The notes under the pieces are model-generated. The model saw only the letters and a program-made list of their open reading frames with translations. It ran no database searches and had not been told where the DNA came from. From Phycisphaerales bacterium (GTDB lineage Bacteria > Planctomycetota > Phycisphaerae > Sedimentisphaerales > Anaerobacaceae), in assembly GCA_003533825.1 (NCBI GenBank), contig DQCG01000461.1, positions 1 through 5,999 on the forward strand: a DNA stretch of 5,999 bases, written 5' to 3'. Shown piece after piece: positions 5,875 to 5,999 of the stretch; within the stretch, counting starts at the first letter, position 1; every line of letters begins with the position of its first letter. The position numbers and the translations under genes were made by a program.

Positions 5875-5999
5875 GTTTTTTCATATTTCTTCTTAACACA
5901 AAGAGTGTGTCCAGTCGCCGATTATCAATATTACCTGTCCAAGTCCGGAGAAATGTTTGCGATCCGATTCAGAAAGTGGCATGATTATATCTTGTCCAG
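5860..5999 (+). CDS. Doubtful divergent ORF, partial at right edge
   Basis: An ATG at 5860-5862 with AAGG five bases upstream (5851-5854) opens a frame that stays open for 46 codons to the window end. It begins MKLCQVFSYFLL and includes SKSGEMFAIRFRKWHDYI. The product is not recognised. Its start would lie between the -10 and -35 boxes of the leftward promoter, and an open run of this length is not rare by chance. It is listed only because it touches the edge and could be the start of a divergent gene. Confidence 0.2.
   Translation, partial: MKLCQVFSYFFLTQRVCPVADYQYYLSKSGEMFAIRFRKWHDYILS

Noticed and set aside
5893..5982. 29-codon minus-strand frame (MPLSESDRKHFSGLGQ...) open to the right edge
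   Set aside because: The N-terminal half looks protein-like, but no binding site was seen, the end is unstructured, and it is too short to separate from chance.

Overview
The window looks like a piece of a free-living, polysaccharide-degrading Gram-negative bacterium, most likely of the Planctomycetota/Verrucomicrobiota/Lentisphaerota/Poribacteria type. This placement is inferred from protein style only: several secreted carbohydrate-active proteins of kinds expanded in those phyla, mid-range base composition in the operon, and a FixJ/NarL-style receiver remnant. No rRNA or other marker fixes the taxon.

Layout, left to right. (1) Positions 1-202, minus strand: the first 67 codons of a secreted Ntn-type amidase of the choloylglycine hydrolase / penicillin V acylase family, running off the left edge. 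(2) Positions 203-512: AT-rich non-coding DNA. (3) Positions 513-737, plus strand: a decayed fragment of a two-component receiver domain with no start and both ends missing. (4) Positions 738-891: a short spacer with a quasi-palindrome and a doubtful small ORF. (5) Positions 892-5812, minus strand: three large, intact, exported carbohydrate-active proteins read right to left. They are a five-bladed beta-propeller glycosidase-like protein (4634-5812), a TIM-barrel glycoside hydrolase-like protein with a C-terminal beta domain (2959-4488) and a right-handed parallel beta-helix protein (892-2916). A possible 43-residue ORF (4525-4656) bridges the first two. (6) Positions 5813-5999: leader DNA with a good sigma70-like promoter pointing into the operon, and weak ORFs on both strands.

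The three large genes share a strand. The second and third are only 42 bp apart, and the only convincing promoter lies upstream of the propeller gene, so one transcript is likely. All three products carry N-terminal export signals and belong to folds that handle complex glycans, so the simplest reading is a small extracytoplasmic glycan-degradation locus. The substrate cannot be read from the sequence. The amidase at the left edge lies beyond the receiver relic and an AT-rich spacer, has its own strong ribosome binding site, and is probably a separate unit of different origin.
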